From positions 1 to 33,452 of the forward strand of contig HF988570.1 of the NCBI GenBank assembly GCA_000431975.1: DNA of 33,452 bases, in the 5' to 3' direction. A program made the position numbers and the translations under genes. Position 1 is the first letter of the stretch, and the number at the start of each line of letters is the position of its first letter. This document shows positions 24,901 through 33,452 of this stretch, in pieces. The notes under the pieces are model-generated. The model made no database searches, was not told where the DNA came from, and saw nothing but the letters and a program-made list of their open reading frames with translations. The stretch is from Prevotella sp. CAG:924 (GTDB lineage: Bacteria > Bacteroidota > Bacteroidia > Bacteroidales > Bacteroidaceae).

Positions 24901-24939
24901 TAAAAAAATTGGTTTGTTACAAAATTATTATTAGTTTTG
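24901..24939 (+). promoter_or_regulatory. Second copy of the TlpA-type promoter
   Basis: TTGG (24909-24912) and TAGTTTTG (24932-24939) with a 19-base spacer. This block matches 12508-12546 at 37 of 39 positions. It now stands before a decayed gene and may drive the 646-residue Omp28-type gene that begins 300 bases downstream. Confidence 0.7.
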
Positions 24940-24968
24940 CCAATAATTAAAGAATACAGCGCAACAAA

Positions 24969-25228
24969 GTGAAAAAACATTATGTATTACTTCTGTCTGT
25001 GGAATAATGTGTTCGACCAAAAGGCAACAAATTGCCTATAACTTTTAAAAATAACACAAGCACTATGATCCTGTGGCCCTCACAAATGCCTATTTTTTGT
25101 CTGAGACCACAAAGGACTAAGCTATCATAGAGATCTATACCTTGAGCAGAAAGACCAACGAGCTCCAAAAAGGTATTCACATCGTAAAATATGCTAACGG
25201 CAAGAGTGCCAAAATTACTATTCAATAA
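24969..25228 (+). pseudogene. Decayed T9SS cargo gene (start and tail remain)
   Basis: A GTG start at the position equivalent to the TlpA ATG opens VKKHYVLLLSV and then hits TAA. Restoring one base near 25000 gives VKKHYVLLLSV-GIMCST, close to the TlpA signal peptide (LALGMFCS). That second frame then runs on to 25228 with stops at 25046, 25052 and 25118. Its last 35 codons encode IIEIYTLSRKTNELQ followed by KGIHIVKYANGKSAKITIQ and a stop, which aligns with the T9SS tails of the six-cysteine protein (KGINILKYADGRTEKVIVK) and the 646-residue protein. The interior is far too short for any full cargo, so a large deletion plus point damage is likely. Confidence 0.75.
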
Positions 25229-25246
25229 TTTAAATTTGTTTTTATT

Positions 25247-27187
25247 ATGAGAAAAGCTTTACTTGCTTTGGCCGCGTTATTACTGACTGCGACCACAACA
25301 AATGCCCAGATCCAGAAATGGCAGGGAGAGAACATGTGGGCCAAGGCTCCCAAGACAACACTTCTCACACCTAACAAGGCAAAGAAGATCCAGAAAGCTG
25401 ACCTCGCAGACAACCAGAGAATCATGGGATTCTACACGGGTGACGAGCTTGGTTCCAAAGACTATGCTAGGGGCCTGAATGCGAATGGAACTTTCAAGGC
25501 CGGTGTTATGTTTACCCCGGAGCTGATCGGCAATTTTGTAGGTGGACAGATCGTTAAGGCTCGTTTCGCTGTATGGCAGAATCTCGGTGACACCCCCTTT
25601 GAAGTGTATGAGATGGATCCTCAAGGTAATATTTCCTCTACACCCTCAGCTGAAGGCTCTGTATCAGCCGTAAGCGGAACATGGAACGAGGTGACACTAG
25701 ACAAGCCTGTAGAGATTAAAAAGAATTATGGCTATATCTTGTGCTACACCTACCAGCAGAAAGCCAATCAATGGCCTCTCGCTGTTGATGGTGACGTAAA
25801 TCCCGGAGCAGAGGATCCCAATGGCTACGGTGCACTGATATATGGAGATTTAGGTGAAGGAACAGAAACTTGGTATCTCATGTCTACCGGTGCAGGTAAC
25901 TTCATGATTCAGGCCATTGTCGAAGGCGGAAGCTTCCTTCCTGAAGATATCGCCATTAAAAATCTCAGTGTTACTAAGATGGCACAAAAGGGTCAGGATA
26001 TCAACTATTCTTTCAGCATCAAGAATACGGGTGACAACATGCCTTCATCCTACGCATTGAGCTTAGCCCTTGACGGTACGGAAGTAGAGACGCTGAATAC
26101 CCCTATCACCCTGACCAACAGCTATCAAACTGTAAACGGCAAGCTAGCTCTTCCCAGTGATCTGACATCCGGTCAGCACAAGCTGAGCGTCACCGTTACC
26201 TCTATCAATGGAAAGACACCGACAGAAGGCACAGATGACGATGCTCTCGAAACTTCTTTTGCATGTTACACGGCCTCTATGCCAAGACAGATGGATCTCG
26301 TTGAGAATATGACCTCTGTAAAATGCACTTACTGCCCCTATGGCCACAATGTCCTTGAGGCACTTAGCGAGATACGCCCCAACATCGCATGGGTAGCCGT
26401 TCATGCTTCCGGTATGGGTCCAGATAAGTTTGTAACGGATGAATCAGACGACATTTCTAACTTCCAGTGCAGTGGCTATCCGTCGGCATCTTTCAACCGT
26501 ATGTACATTGATGACCAGAATCTCAACAGTTATGGTACATTGGCTGTAAGCATCGGCTACTATCCCGAATATGCACAACAAGCTGCCCAGCAGTTTGACG
26601 ACATGCTCGATGAGTTCGATGCCGAAATGCCTTCATTCGCATCTGTAGACATCGCCACCAAGCTCGACGGCAATAACTTGAACATCAAGGTATCCGGTGA
26701 CGCCGTTGACGACTTTAAGCAGTATGTTGGTGACGATGCTGTCGTAACCGTGTATCTGCTGGAAGACGGACTCGTAGCACCTCAGACTGGTGCCAGCAAC
26801 AACTACGTTCATGACCACGTACTGCGCGATGTTGTAACAGACAATGTATTCGGCGATCCTATCAACTGGACCAGCGCTACTACTTACCAGAATGAGTTCA
26901 ACGTAACACTGGACAGCGAGTGGAATTCTGACAACATGCAGGTTGTCGCTTTCATCGGTCGTCCTGTAATCAAGAACTCTACTATTGACGATGTATGGGT
27001 GAACAACACCAACATGGTGAAACTCGGCGCATCGACCGGCATCGACGGTGCTACCATCAGCAGTGACGCCAATGCTACGGAAGTAGCCCGCTACACTGTA
27101 GACGGCCGTAAGATCAACAAGCCTGTTAAGGGCATCAACCTCGTGAAGATGTCAAACGGCAAGACTCTTAAGGTGATCGTAAAGTAA
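25247..27187 (+). CDS. Omp28-type T9SS surface protein with CxxC (646 aa)
   Basis: Exported protein with a signal peptide (MRKALLALAALLLTATTTNA), a beta-rich N-terminal half (about 45-225) and an Ig-like/CARDB-like segment near 230-345 (IAIKNLSVTKMAQKGQDINY). The Omp28 thioredoxin-like domain follows, with Cys360-Thr-Tyr-Cys363 in NMTSVKCTYCPYGHNVL, a GYPSASFNR loop at the cis-Pro position, and NYVHDHVLRDV as in the lipoprotein paralogue. The T9SS tail ends KGINLVKMSNGKTLKVIVK. It starts 18 bases after the decayed gene. A TAAATTTG at 25231-25238 is too near the ATG to serve easily as a promoter, so transcription may come from 24932. Probably a surface thiol-active or binding protein; the partner is unknown. 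Confidence 0.85.
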   Translation: MRKALLALAALLLTATTTNAQIQKWQGENMWAKAPKTTLLTPNKAKKIQKADLADNQRIMGFYTGDELGSKDYARGLNANGTFKAGVMFTPELIGNFVGGQIVKARFAVWQNLGDTPFEVYEMDPQGNISSTPSAEGSVSAVSGTWNEVTLDKPVEIKKNYGYILCYTYQQKANQWPLAVDGDVNPGAEDPNGYGALIYGDLGEGTETWYLMSTGAGNFMIQAIVEGGSFLPEDIAIKNLSVTKMAQKGQDINYSFSIKNTGDNMPSSYALSLALDGTEVETLNTPITLTNSYQTVNGKLALPSDLTSGQHKLSVTVTSINGKTPTEGTDDDALETSFACYTASMPRQMDLVENMTSVKCTYCPYGHNVLEALSEIRPNIAWVAVHASGMGPDKFVTDESDDISNFQCSGYPSASFNRMYIDDQNLNSYGTLAVSIGYYPEYAQQAAQQFDDMLDEFDAEMPSFASVDIATKLDGNNLNIKVSGDAVDDFKQYVGDDAVVTVYLLEDGLVAPQTGASNNYVHDHVLRDVVTDNVFGDPINWTSATTYQNEFNVTLDSEWNSDNMQVVAFIGRPVIKNSTIDDVWVNNTNMVKLGASTGIDGATISSDANATEVARYTVDGRKINKPVKGINLVKMSNGKTLKVIVK

Positions 27188-27230
27188 TAACCCGACTTCC
27201 TAACACGAGTTATTAAAATAACCCATCTAT

Positions 27231-27264
27231 ATGCCCGTCGCGTAATAACGACGGGCATTTTTAT
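27231..27264 (+). terminator. Intrinsic terminator after the 646-aa gene
   Basis: ATGCCCGTCG (27231-27240) pairs perfectly with CGACGGGCAT (27249-27258) around an 8-base loop, then TTTTATT. Confidence 0.9.
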
Positions 27265-27956
27265 TCCTCTAATTTACAATACCCAAACATTGATATTTTC
27301 ACCGGTAAAAGTCACGCACCTCTTCATTGTCAACCTCCCGAAATGTTTACTTTAAACCATCGTACCTATTTGCTATTCCCTCATATAGACTATTAAACAC
27401 ATAGCCATGAAATGAGATAGGCAACAAAAACTATATCGGAAAAACGAAAACAAAGACAAAACCTTCTGTCATTTTATAAAAGACATACTATAGAAGCCAA
27501 TAATAGGATCATCAGGGATAAAGATAATAGGAAACGAGGCATTTTCTATCTTTTTTAGCCTCAAATGAAAAAAAAATCGATAATTATAACTTTTATATCA
27601 AATCTTTGACTATATTTGCAGACAGACCTAACATCTCTTACCGAGAGATAGTAAAATCTATTAATCAATACTTGCTGATAAAAGGATAATATATCCTTAT
27701 TTTCTAGTTTACCTTTACTTTTATAGGAAAGTTTCAGGGAGTACAGAATGGCAGCAGTATGGCAAAAAAACGGCATCCTACTTCAATACAAGAATTGTAA
27801 AGAGGCATATTGGTCCTTATATGGATTCACCCAACAGGCAAGGCATCTCATGAATAAAAAATAAAATGGTTTTTCTTACTGGTATAGCATGAGTCTGGAA
27901 AGGACGGGGCCGTTAGTCCCTTAGTGTTATATTTTATTAATCTAAACTAAATATCT
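27265..27956 (+). other. Long AT-rich leader region before susC
   Basis: There is no clear gene. A TATATTTG (27611-27618) fits the -7 consensus and would give an untranslated leader of about 330 bases, unusually long. A 38-codon frame (27748-27864, MAAVWQKNGILLQYKNCKEA onward) lies in the leader. No sigma or anti-sigma gene is present upstream in this window, although such pairs often control SusC genes. Confidence 0.5.
27611..27618 (+). promoter_or_regulatory. Candidate -7 promoter element for the susCD pair
   Basis: TATATTTG followed by C fits TAnnTTTG. The -33 partner is only a T-rich patch near 27591. Confidence 0.4.
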
Positions 27957-30900
27957 ATGTTCAAAAACTTTAAATCTGTCAGTATGTTGCTGCTCTTGGG
28001 TGGAATATCCTCGTCAGGGACAGCCTATGCGGTGCCCGTCAGCGGTGCATCGGGAACGAACATTGTGCAGCAAGGCAGTGTTTGTAGGGGTGTAGTGAAA
28101 GATGCCGCAGGTGAAACGATCATCGGCGCTTCTATCGTTGTCGAAGGAACGAAAACAGCCACCGTTACTGATCTTGATGGTAATTTTGAGCTTCCTAATG
28201 TCAGCAAGGGTGCTACCATTGTTATTTCTTATGTTGGTTATCAGACTGAGAGGCTTGTCTGGAATGGCCAGTCTTTAGATGTCACTCTGAAAGATGACAC
28301 GAAGTTGCTCGATGACGTTGTCGTTGTAGGTTACGGTACCCAGAAGAAGGTGAACTTGACTGGTGCGGTATCCATGATCGATTCTGACGTATTAGAGTCA
28401 CGTCCTGTGTCAAATGTGTCACAGGCATTGCAGGGTCAGATCCCCGGACTGAACATGTCAATAAGTAACAGCGGTGGTGAGCTGGATGCCACGATGAATT
28501 TCAATATTCGTGGTGCCGGTACGATCAATTCCGGTTCGAGCTCTTCTCCGTTGGTATTGATTGATGGTGTTGAGGGTGATATGAATACGTTGAACCCGAA
28601 CGATATTGAGAGCATCTCCGTCTTGAAGGATGCATCTTCGTCTTCTATCTACGGTGCACGTGCCGCCTTCGGTGTGATCCTGATTACTACCAAGAGCGGC
28701 AAGGCCGGTAAGGTGCGTGTCAACTATTCCGGGAACGTACGTTTCAACGATGGCATTGGTATCCCCAAGATGGCCAATTCTTATGAGTTTGCCAAGATGT
28801 TCAATGCAGCCAATGTCAATGATGGTGGTACACCTATCTTTAATGACGCTTATCTGCAGAACATCAAGGACTACATGGACGGTAAGTTGACACAATCTAC
28901 TGTTCCTAATGGTAGTGTTTGGGCAAAATGGAACGAGGGCGCGTATGCCAATACCGACTGGTTCCATGAGTTCTATAAAAGCTGGGTTCCCTCACAGGAG
29001 CATAATGTCAGTGTGAGTGGAGGCAACGAGAAGACACAGTTCTTGGTTAGTGGAAACTTCTTGGGACAAAACGGTCTGTTGCGTCACGGAAAAGACTATA
29101 TGAACCGGTACACCTTGAACGCTAAGATTACTACGCAGCTTGCAAGCTGGGCAAAATTAACCTATACCACCCGTTGGACGCGTGAGGATTATGGCCGTCC
29201 TTCTTATATGAGTGGTCTTTTCTTCCACAACGTTGCCCGTAAGTGGCCTATCCAGCCCGCATACGATCCGAACGGTTATCCGATGAACGAAGGCGAGGTG
29301 GAGCAGATGGAAAACGGTGGTAAGCAGACGAAGAATAAAGACTTCTACACCAATCAGCTGGCTATCGTCTTTGAGCCGATCAAGGACTGGCATATCAACT
29401 TGGAAGGAACCATCCGTACTCAGTCAGATTTTGAGCATTGGGATGTATTGCCTGTTTACTATTGGGACGTCAACGGCAATCAGCAGCCTATGGCCTGGGG
29501 TATGGGTGACGGAACTTATTCTCCCGGACAAAGCCGTGTCAATGAGTATGGCTATAAGGAAGACTATTTTGCCACCAACATCTATACAGACTATTCCAAG
29601 ACTTTTGATAGCGGGCATTACTTTAAGGTGTTGCTCGGTTTCAATGCGGAGAAATATTCTACCCGTAGCATTACAGGCCAGCGCGACGGACTGATCTCAC
29701 CCGATGTGCCGACTCTGAACACGGCTACCGATGCTGATGTTGCGACGGGTGGTTATGCGCACAATGCTGTTGCCGGTTTCTTCGGACGTATCAACTACAG
29801 CTACAAGGACCGTTATATGGTAGAGGTGAACGGCCGCTATGATGGTTCTTCCCGCTTTGTAGGTGACAAGCGCTGGGGCTTCTTCCCCTCTTTTTCTGCA
29901 GGTTGGAATATCGCACGTGAACCGTTCTTTGAGAAGTTCGGTGAGATGAGTACGATCTCTACCTTGAAGTTGAGAGCATCTTGGGGTCAGCTCGGTAATG
30001 CCAATACCGAAGACTGGTATCCTTTCTATCAGTCGATGCCGGTAGGTACGAACTATTCATGGATCGTAAACGGTGTATTGCCCAGCTACGCTACCACTCC
30101 GGGTCTGGTGAGTTCGTCTATGACGTGGGAGACCATCCAGTCATGGGATCTCGGTCTGGACTTCGCGTTGCTGAACAACCGTCTGACCGGTAGCGTTGGC
30201 TACTTCGTACGTAAGACATTGGATATGGTAGGTCCTGCTCCGGAGTTGTCTTCTTTACTGGGTGCCTCTGTTCCACGGGTAAACAATTGCGATATGAAGT
30301 CCTACGGCTTTGAGATTGAGTTGGGATGGCGCGACCAGATCGGTGACTTCAAGTATGGTGTATCATTCAATATGTCGGATGCCCAGCAGAAGATCACCCG
30401 TTATCCGAATCCTTCCAATTCTTTGAATACCTATTACACAGGCATGATGCTGAATGAGATCTGGGGTTATACGACTCTTGGCATCGCTCAGACCGATAAA
30501 GAGATGCAGGATCATTTGGCTAAGGCCGACCAAAGCGCTCTTGGAAGCGGATGGGCTGCCGGCGACATTATGTACGCCGACTTAGATGGTGATAGCCATG
30601 TGAATACGGGTTCTTATACTACAGACGATCCCGGTGATCTGCGCGTCATTGGTAATTCCACGCCACGTTACAACTACGGCTTGACGCTGGACGGCTCGTG
30701 GAAGGGATTCGACTTCCGTATATTCTTCCAGGGCACAGGCAAGCGCGATCTGTGGTTGCCGGGTACTTATTTCTGGGGAACCAATGGAGGTATGTGGCAA
30801 TCTAATGTATTTGAGGAGCACCTCGATTATTGGACACCTGAAAATACGGATGCGTATTATGCACGTCCTTCTTGGACCGGACGTAACCATCAGACCCAGA

Positions 30901-31151
30901 CCCGCTATCTGCAGAATGGTGCCTATCTCCGTCTGAAGAATATCACCTTGGGCTATACCCTGCCAAAGGCGTGGACACAGAAAGCGGCTATGGAAAGCGT
31001 ACGTGTATATGTCTCTGCAGACAACCTGCTGACGTTCAGTCATCTGAGCAGCATCTTCGATCCCGAGAATATCGGTTCGTTATATAGTGATGCCGGTAAG
31101 ACCTATCCGTTGCAGCGTGTAATTTCAGTGGGATTGAATATTAATTTCTAA
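27957..31151 (+). CDS. SusC/RagA-like TonB-dependent outer-membrane transporter
   Basis: A 1064-residue TonB-dependent transporter expected to import a glycan, peptide or other bulky nutrient together with the SusD partner. Signal peptide 1-25 (ending TAYA); carboxypeptidase-regulatory-like domain about 44-112 (GETIIGASIVVEGTKTATVT); TonB-box and family start near 119-128 (DDVVVVGYGTQ); plug about 130-245 with SSIYGARAAFGVILITTKSG; then the barrel, ending ISVGLNINF with a terminal Phe. It has no STN domain, so it is not of the type that directly signals to an anti-sigma factor. The SusD gene follows after 13 bases. No degradative enzyme is in view, so the substrate is open. Confidence 0.96.
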   Translation: MFKNFKSVSMLLLLGGISSSGTAYAVPVSGASGTNIVQQGSVCRGVVKDAAGETIIGASIVVEGTKTATVTDLDGNFELPNVSKGATIVISYVGYQTERLVWNGQSLDVTLKDDTKLLDDVVVVGYGTQKKVNLTGAVSMIDSDVLESRPVSNVSQALQGQIPGLNMSISNSGGELDATMNFNIRGAGTINSGSSSSPLVLIDGVEGDMNTLNPNDIESISVLKDASSSSIYGARAAFGVILITTKSGKAGKVRVNYSGNVRFNDGIGIPKMANSYEFAKMFNAANVNDGGTPIFNDAYLQNIKDYMDGKLTQSTVPNGSVWAKWNEGAYANTDWFHEFYKSWVPSQEHNVSVSGGNEKTQFLVSGNFLGQNGLLRHGKDYMNRYTLNAKITTQLASWAKLTYTTRWTREDYGRPSYMSGLFFHNVARKWPIQPAYDPNGYPMNEGEVEQMENGGKQTKNKDFYTNQLAIVFEPIKDWHINLEGTIRTQSDFEHWDVLPVYYWDVNGNQQPMAWGMGDGTYSPGQSRVNEYGYKEDYFATNIYTDYSKTFDSGHYFKVLLGFNAEKYSTRSITGQRDGLISPDVPTLNTATDADVATGGYAHNAVAGFFGRINYSYKDRYMVEVNGRYDGSSRFVGDKRWGFFPSFSAGWNIAREPFFEKFGEMSTISTLKLRASWGQLGNANTEDWYPFYQSMPVGTNYSWIVNGVLPSYATTPGLVSSSMTWETIQSWDLGLDFALLNNRLTGSVGYFVRKTLDMVGPAPELSSLLGASVPRVNNCDMKSYGFEIELGWRDQIGDFKYGVSFNMSDAQQKITRYPNPSNSLNTYYTGMMLNEIWGYTTLGIAQTDKEMQDHLAKADQSALGSGWAAGDIMYADLDGDSHVNTGSYTTDDPGDLRVIGNSTPRYNYGLTLDGSWKGFDFRIFFQGTGKRDLWLPGTYFWGTNGGMWQSNVFEEHLDYWTPENTDAYYARPSWTGRNHQTQTRYLQNGAYLRLKNITLGYTLPKAWTQKAAMESVRVYVSADNLLTFSHLSSIFDPENIGSLYSDAGKTYPLQRVISVGLNINF

Positions 31152-31164
31152 ATAGAAAGATACA

Positions 31165-33201
31165 ATGAAGACTACATATAAAAGTATCATCGCAGCATGT
31201 TTATTGGCCGGCTCCGGGTTGGCAATGACTTCATGCAATGACTTTCTGGACCTGGCTCCGCAGGATGAGGTGACCCCGGAAGTCTATTTCGAAAATGCTG
31301 ATCAGCTGGGAGCGTACAGCATCTCGCAATACAATAATATCTTTACCTATCCAAGCGGATGGAGCCAAGGTGCCATTTTGAATGGAGACGGCAACACGGA
31401 TAATATGGTCAGTGGAGACGGTAACCAGTCGTACTTTACGAAGGATTATTGGAAGGTGGCTCAGTCTGGAGATCTGGGATTCAGCCTAATCCGTTATTGT
31501 AACTATTTCTTCGACAAGGTGCTTCCCAAGTATGAGGCTGGTGCTTATAACAGTGATCTGGTGAATGCCAAGCATTACATCGGTGAGATGTATTTCATCC
31601 GGGCATGGGTTTACTTCTCTCGTCTGAAGACGTATGGCGACTATCCGATTGTGAAGGATGTGGTTACCGACAACAAGGAAGACCTGATCGCCCACGGCAC
31701 ACGTATGCCAAGAAACGAGGTGGCTGATTTCATTCTCTGCGATCTGGACTCGGCAATCTCATTGTTGCAGGATCAGGGCTTTGCGTCAAACAACCGCATC
31801 AATAAGCAGGTGGCCCAGCTCGTCAAATCGCGTGTGGCCTTGTATGAGGCTTCGTTCGAGACCTACCACAGAGGCACAGGACGTGTGCCCGGTGATAATG
31901 GTTGGCCGGGAGCGAAGGTGCATCCCAATTATAGCTTCAATGTTGATGACCATATCAACAATCTGCTGAAACAGGCTATGGATGCAGCACAGGCTGTGGC
32001 TGACCGTGTGACGCTGACGGAGAACACCGGTGTGCTCGATCAGGATCCGCTGGCTCCGACAACAGGTTGGAATCCGTATTTTGAGATGTACAATAGCAAG
32101 GATCTTTCCGGCATCAGCGAGGTACTGATGTGGAAAGCATACGGAACCGTCGGCACTTCCAATATCACTCATGGTGTGCCTGCATACATTGCAACAGGAA
32201 GCTATAACGGCCTGCTGAAAGGTTACATTGAGAGTTTCCTGATGGAGGATGGACTACCTATTTATGCATCGTCGTCCAGCAAGCCCTATGAGGGTGATGA
32301 GACGCTCGATAAGGTGAAGGCTAATCGTGACGGCCGCCTACAATTGTTCGTATTTGGTGAGAACAATTATCTGCCGACCTTGTCTACAGGTGGTAATGAA
32401 GTGTACAAGTTCCTTCCGGTATTAGCTCCACAGCGCGCCGGTGAGATGGGTGATATGACTGGTTATCGTTTGCGTAAGGGTGAGAGTTTCGACAAGACAC
32501 AGAACGTATATGGTAAGAATCAGTCTACTACCGGTCAGATCCTTTTCCGTGGTGCTGAGGCATATCTGAACTATATCGAGGCTCAGTATATGCTTGAAAA
32601 GAAGATTAATTCTATATCTGATAAATATTGGAAGGCGATCCGTAAACGTGCCCATGTAGATCCCGACTATAGTAAGACGATTGCAGCTACGGATATGGCA
32701 CAGGAGGCTAAGGGTGACTGGGGTGCTTATTCACAAGGTAAGTTGGTTGACGCGACGTTGTATAACATTCGCCGAGAGCGCCGTTGTGAGTTCATTGGTG
32801 AAGGCATGCGTTGGAACGATCTCGTACGCTGGTCATCCATGGATCAGTTGGTCAACACTAAGTTCATTCCCGAGGGCTGTAATTTCTGGGATAGCATGTA
32901 TCAGACTGCTATCTATAATGAGGTAGGTCGTACAGAAGAGAATAAGGTGACTTATGTCCAAGGACCGAATGATAAGAAGGCTAATATTTCTTCCAGCCAA
33001 GAGAGCAAATATATCCGGCCCTACAGAATTATGAGTAATCATCCGTTATTCAATGGTTATACATGGATGAACGCCCACTACAATTCTCCGCTGCCCATCC
33101 GTGAGATAGAGTTGCTTTCTCCCGATGAGTCTATTGACAATTCCGTATTGTACCAGACATGGGGATGGCCCACAACGCCTAATATGGGAGCTGAGAAATA
33201 G
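31165..33201 (+). CDS. SusD/RagB-like nutrient-binding lipoprotein
   Basis: A 678-residue surface lipoprotein that forms the lid of the SusC transporter. The signal peptide ends in a lipobox MTSC with Cys24, followed by NDFLDLAPQDEVTPEVYF, the typical start of mature SusD proteins. Helical TPR-like stretches (GEMYFIRAWVYFSRLKTYGD) and a late RRERRCEFIGEGMRWNDLVRW motif are classic for the RagB/SusD family. At 678 residues it is toward the long end for the family. Ligand residues cannot be placed from sequence. It is translated from the same message as susC and is followed by a terminator at 33225. Confidence 0.95.
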   Translation: MKTTYKSIIAACLLAGSGLAMTSCNDFLDLAPQDEVTPEVYFENADQLGAYSISQYNNIFTYPSGWSQGAILNGDGNTDNMVSGDGNQSYFTKDYWKVAQSGDLGFSLIRYCNYFFDKVLPKYEAGAYNSDLVNAKHYIGEMYFIRAWVYFSRLKTYGDYPIVKDVVTDNKEDLIAHGTRMPRNEVADFILCDLDSAISLLQDQGFASNNRINKQVAQLVKSRVALYEASFETYHRGTGRVPGDNGWPGAKVHPNYSFNVDDHINNLLKQAMDAAQAVADRVTLTENTGVLDQDPLAPTTGWNPYFEMYNSKDLSGISEVLMWKAYGTVGTSNITHGVPAYIATGSYNGLLKGYIESFLMEDGLPIYASSSSKPYEGDETLDKVKANRDGRLQLFVFGENNYLPTLSTGGNEVYKFLPVLAPQRAGEMGDMTGYRLRKGESFDKTQNVYGKNQSTTGQILFRGAEAYLNYIEAQYMLEKKINSISDKYWKAIRKRAHVDPDYSKTIAATDMAQEAKGDWGAYSQGKLVDATLYNIRRERRCEFIGEGMRWNDLVRWSSMDQLVNTKFIPEGCNFWDSMYQTAIYNEVGRTEENKVTYVQGPNDKKANISSSQESKYIRPYRIMSNHPLFNGYTWMNAHYNSPLPIREIELLSPDESIDNSVLYQTWGWPTTPNMGAEK

Positions 33202-33224
33202 TAATCAGCCTCTATAACTTCTTG

Positions 33225-33270
33225 AAGGGGAATGATTGTCCAAAAGGACTATCGTTCCCCTTTCTCTTTA
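33225..33270 (+). terminator. Terminator after the susCD pair
   Basis: A 17-base arm (33225-33241) pairs with 33246-33262 with one G-T pair and one mismatch around an AAAA loop, then TCTCTTTA. It lies 23 bases after the SusD stop. The remaining bases to the window end show no gene. Confidence 0.8.
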
Positions 33271-33452
33271 TCGTCGCTCTAGAATGATTAATCCTTGTCT
33301 CCGATGAATTAAGAAATGCGGCAACATAATCGAAAAGGCTTTCTCTCTACGAAAGACCATTGTTCCGTATGGATAAGATTTAGAGAATGGCGTTTAATTC
33401 ATTCTATCTGTTTTGATAATCTATTGCTGTCCGGTAAAAAAGGAAATGGCAT

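Noticed and set aside
25231..25238. TAAATTTG as promoter of the 646-residue Omp28-type gene
   Set aside because: It ends 8 bases before the ATG, leaving almost no leader; the copy at 24932 is a better candidate.
27561..27776. 71-codon minus-strand frame in the susC leader
   Set aside because: It runs opposite to the leader, covers the candidate promoter, and its AT-driven composition (IIIDFFFI end) looks like chance.
27748..27864. 38-codon plus-strand frame in the susC leader as a gene
   Set aside because: No family, no promoter of its own and no coupling to susC; kept only as a note about the leader.

Overview
The window reads as chromosomal DNA from a Bacteroidota species of the Prevotella type. 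The main signs are many promoters of the Bacteroidales form (TAnnTTTG at -7), the absence of clear Shine-Dalgarno sites, SusC/SusD outer-membrane proteins, an Omp28-type lipoprotein, and at least six secreted proteins ending in the short C-terminal tail used by the type IX secretion system (T9SS). This assignment is inference from gene content; no marker gene was compared.

Positions 1-8383 hold household and transport genes. Two tandem sodium:neurotransmitter-symporter-type transporters lie on the minus strand and diverge from a VanZ-like membrane protein. A tight minus-strand operon follows, in transcription order: long-chain acyl-CoA ligase, release factor RF2 (prfB), a 47-residue single-span membrane protein, and a CYTH-domain protein. 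Two of its junctions are ATGA stop/start overlaps. An M20 deacylase of the ArgE type diverges from the operon. A secreted alpha/beta hydrolase with a cysteine in the nucleophile position (8875-9957, minus) ends the section.

Positions 10539-27187, all on the plus strand, form a cluster of exported proteins: a beta-propeller-like T9SS cargo; a TlpA-type thioredoxin; a DUF6029 beta-barrel; an Omp28-like lipoprotein with CxxC; a small six-cysteine T9SS cargo; a 1257-residue mosaic (propeller, Ig-like, cleaved-adhesin/choice-of-anchor-J, Omp28 with CxxC, T9SS tail); two Ig-like T9SS proteins; and a second Omp28-type T9SS protein with CxxC. Thioredoxin-like CxxC modules thus recur in the periplasm, on a lipoprotein and on surface cargo, next to a barrel. 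This suggests, without proving, an envelope-spanning thiol-disulfide or surface-binding system. A decayed gene (24969-25228) keeps a promoter and signal-peptide start very like those of the TlpA gene and a T9SS-type tail like those of its neighbours, so the cluster has grown by duplication and lost at least one member.

Positions 27957-33201 encode a SusC-like TonB-dependent transporter and its SusD-like lipoprotein, preceded by a long leader and followed by a terminator. No glycoside hydrolase, sigma/anti-sigma pair or hybrid regulator lies inside the window, so the substrate is open. I saw no tRNA, rRNA, CRISPR array or intact insertion sequence.
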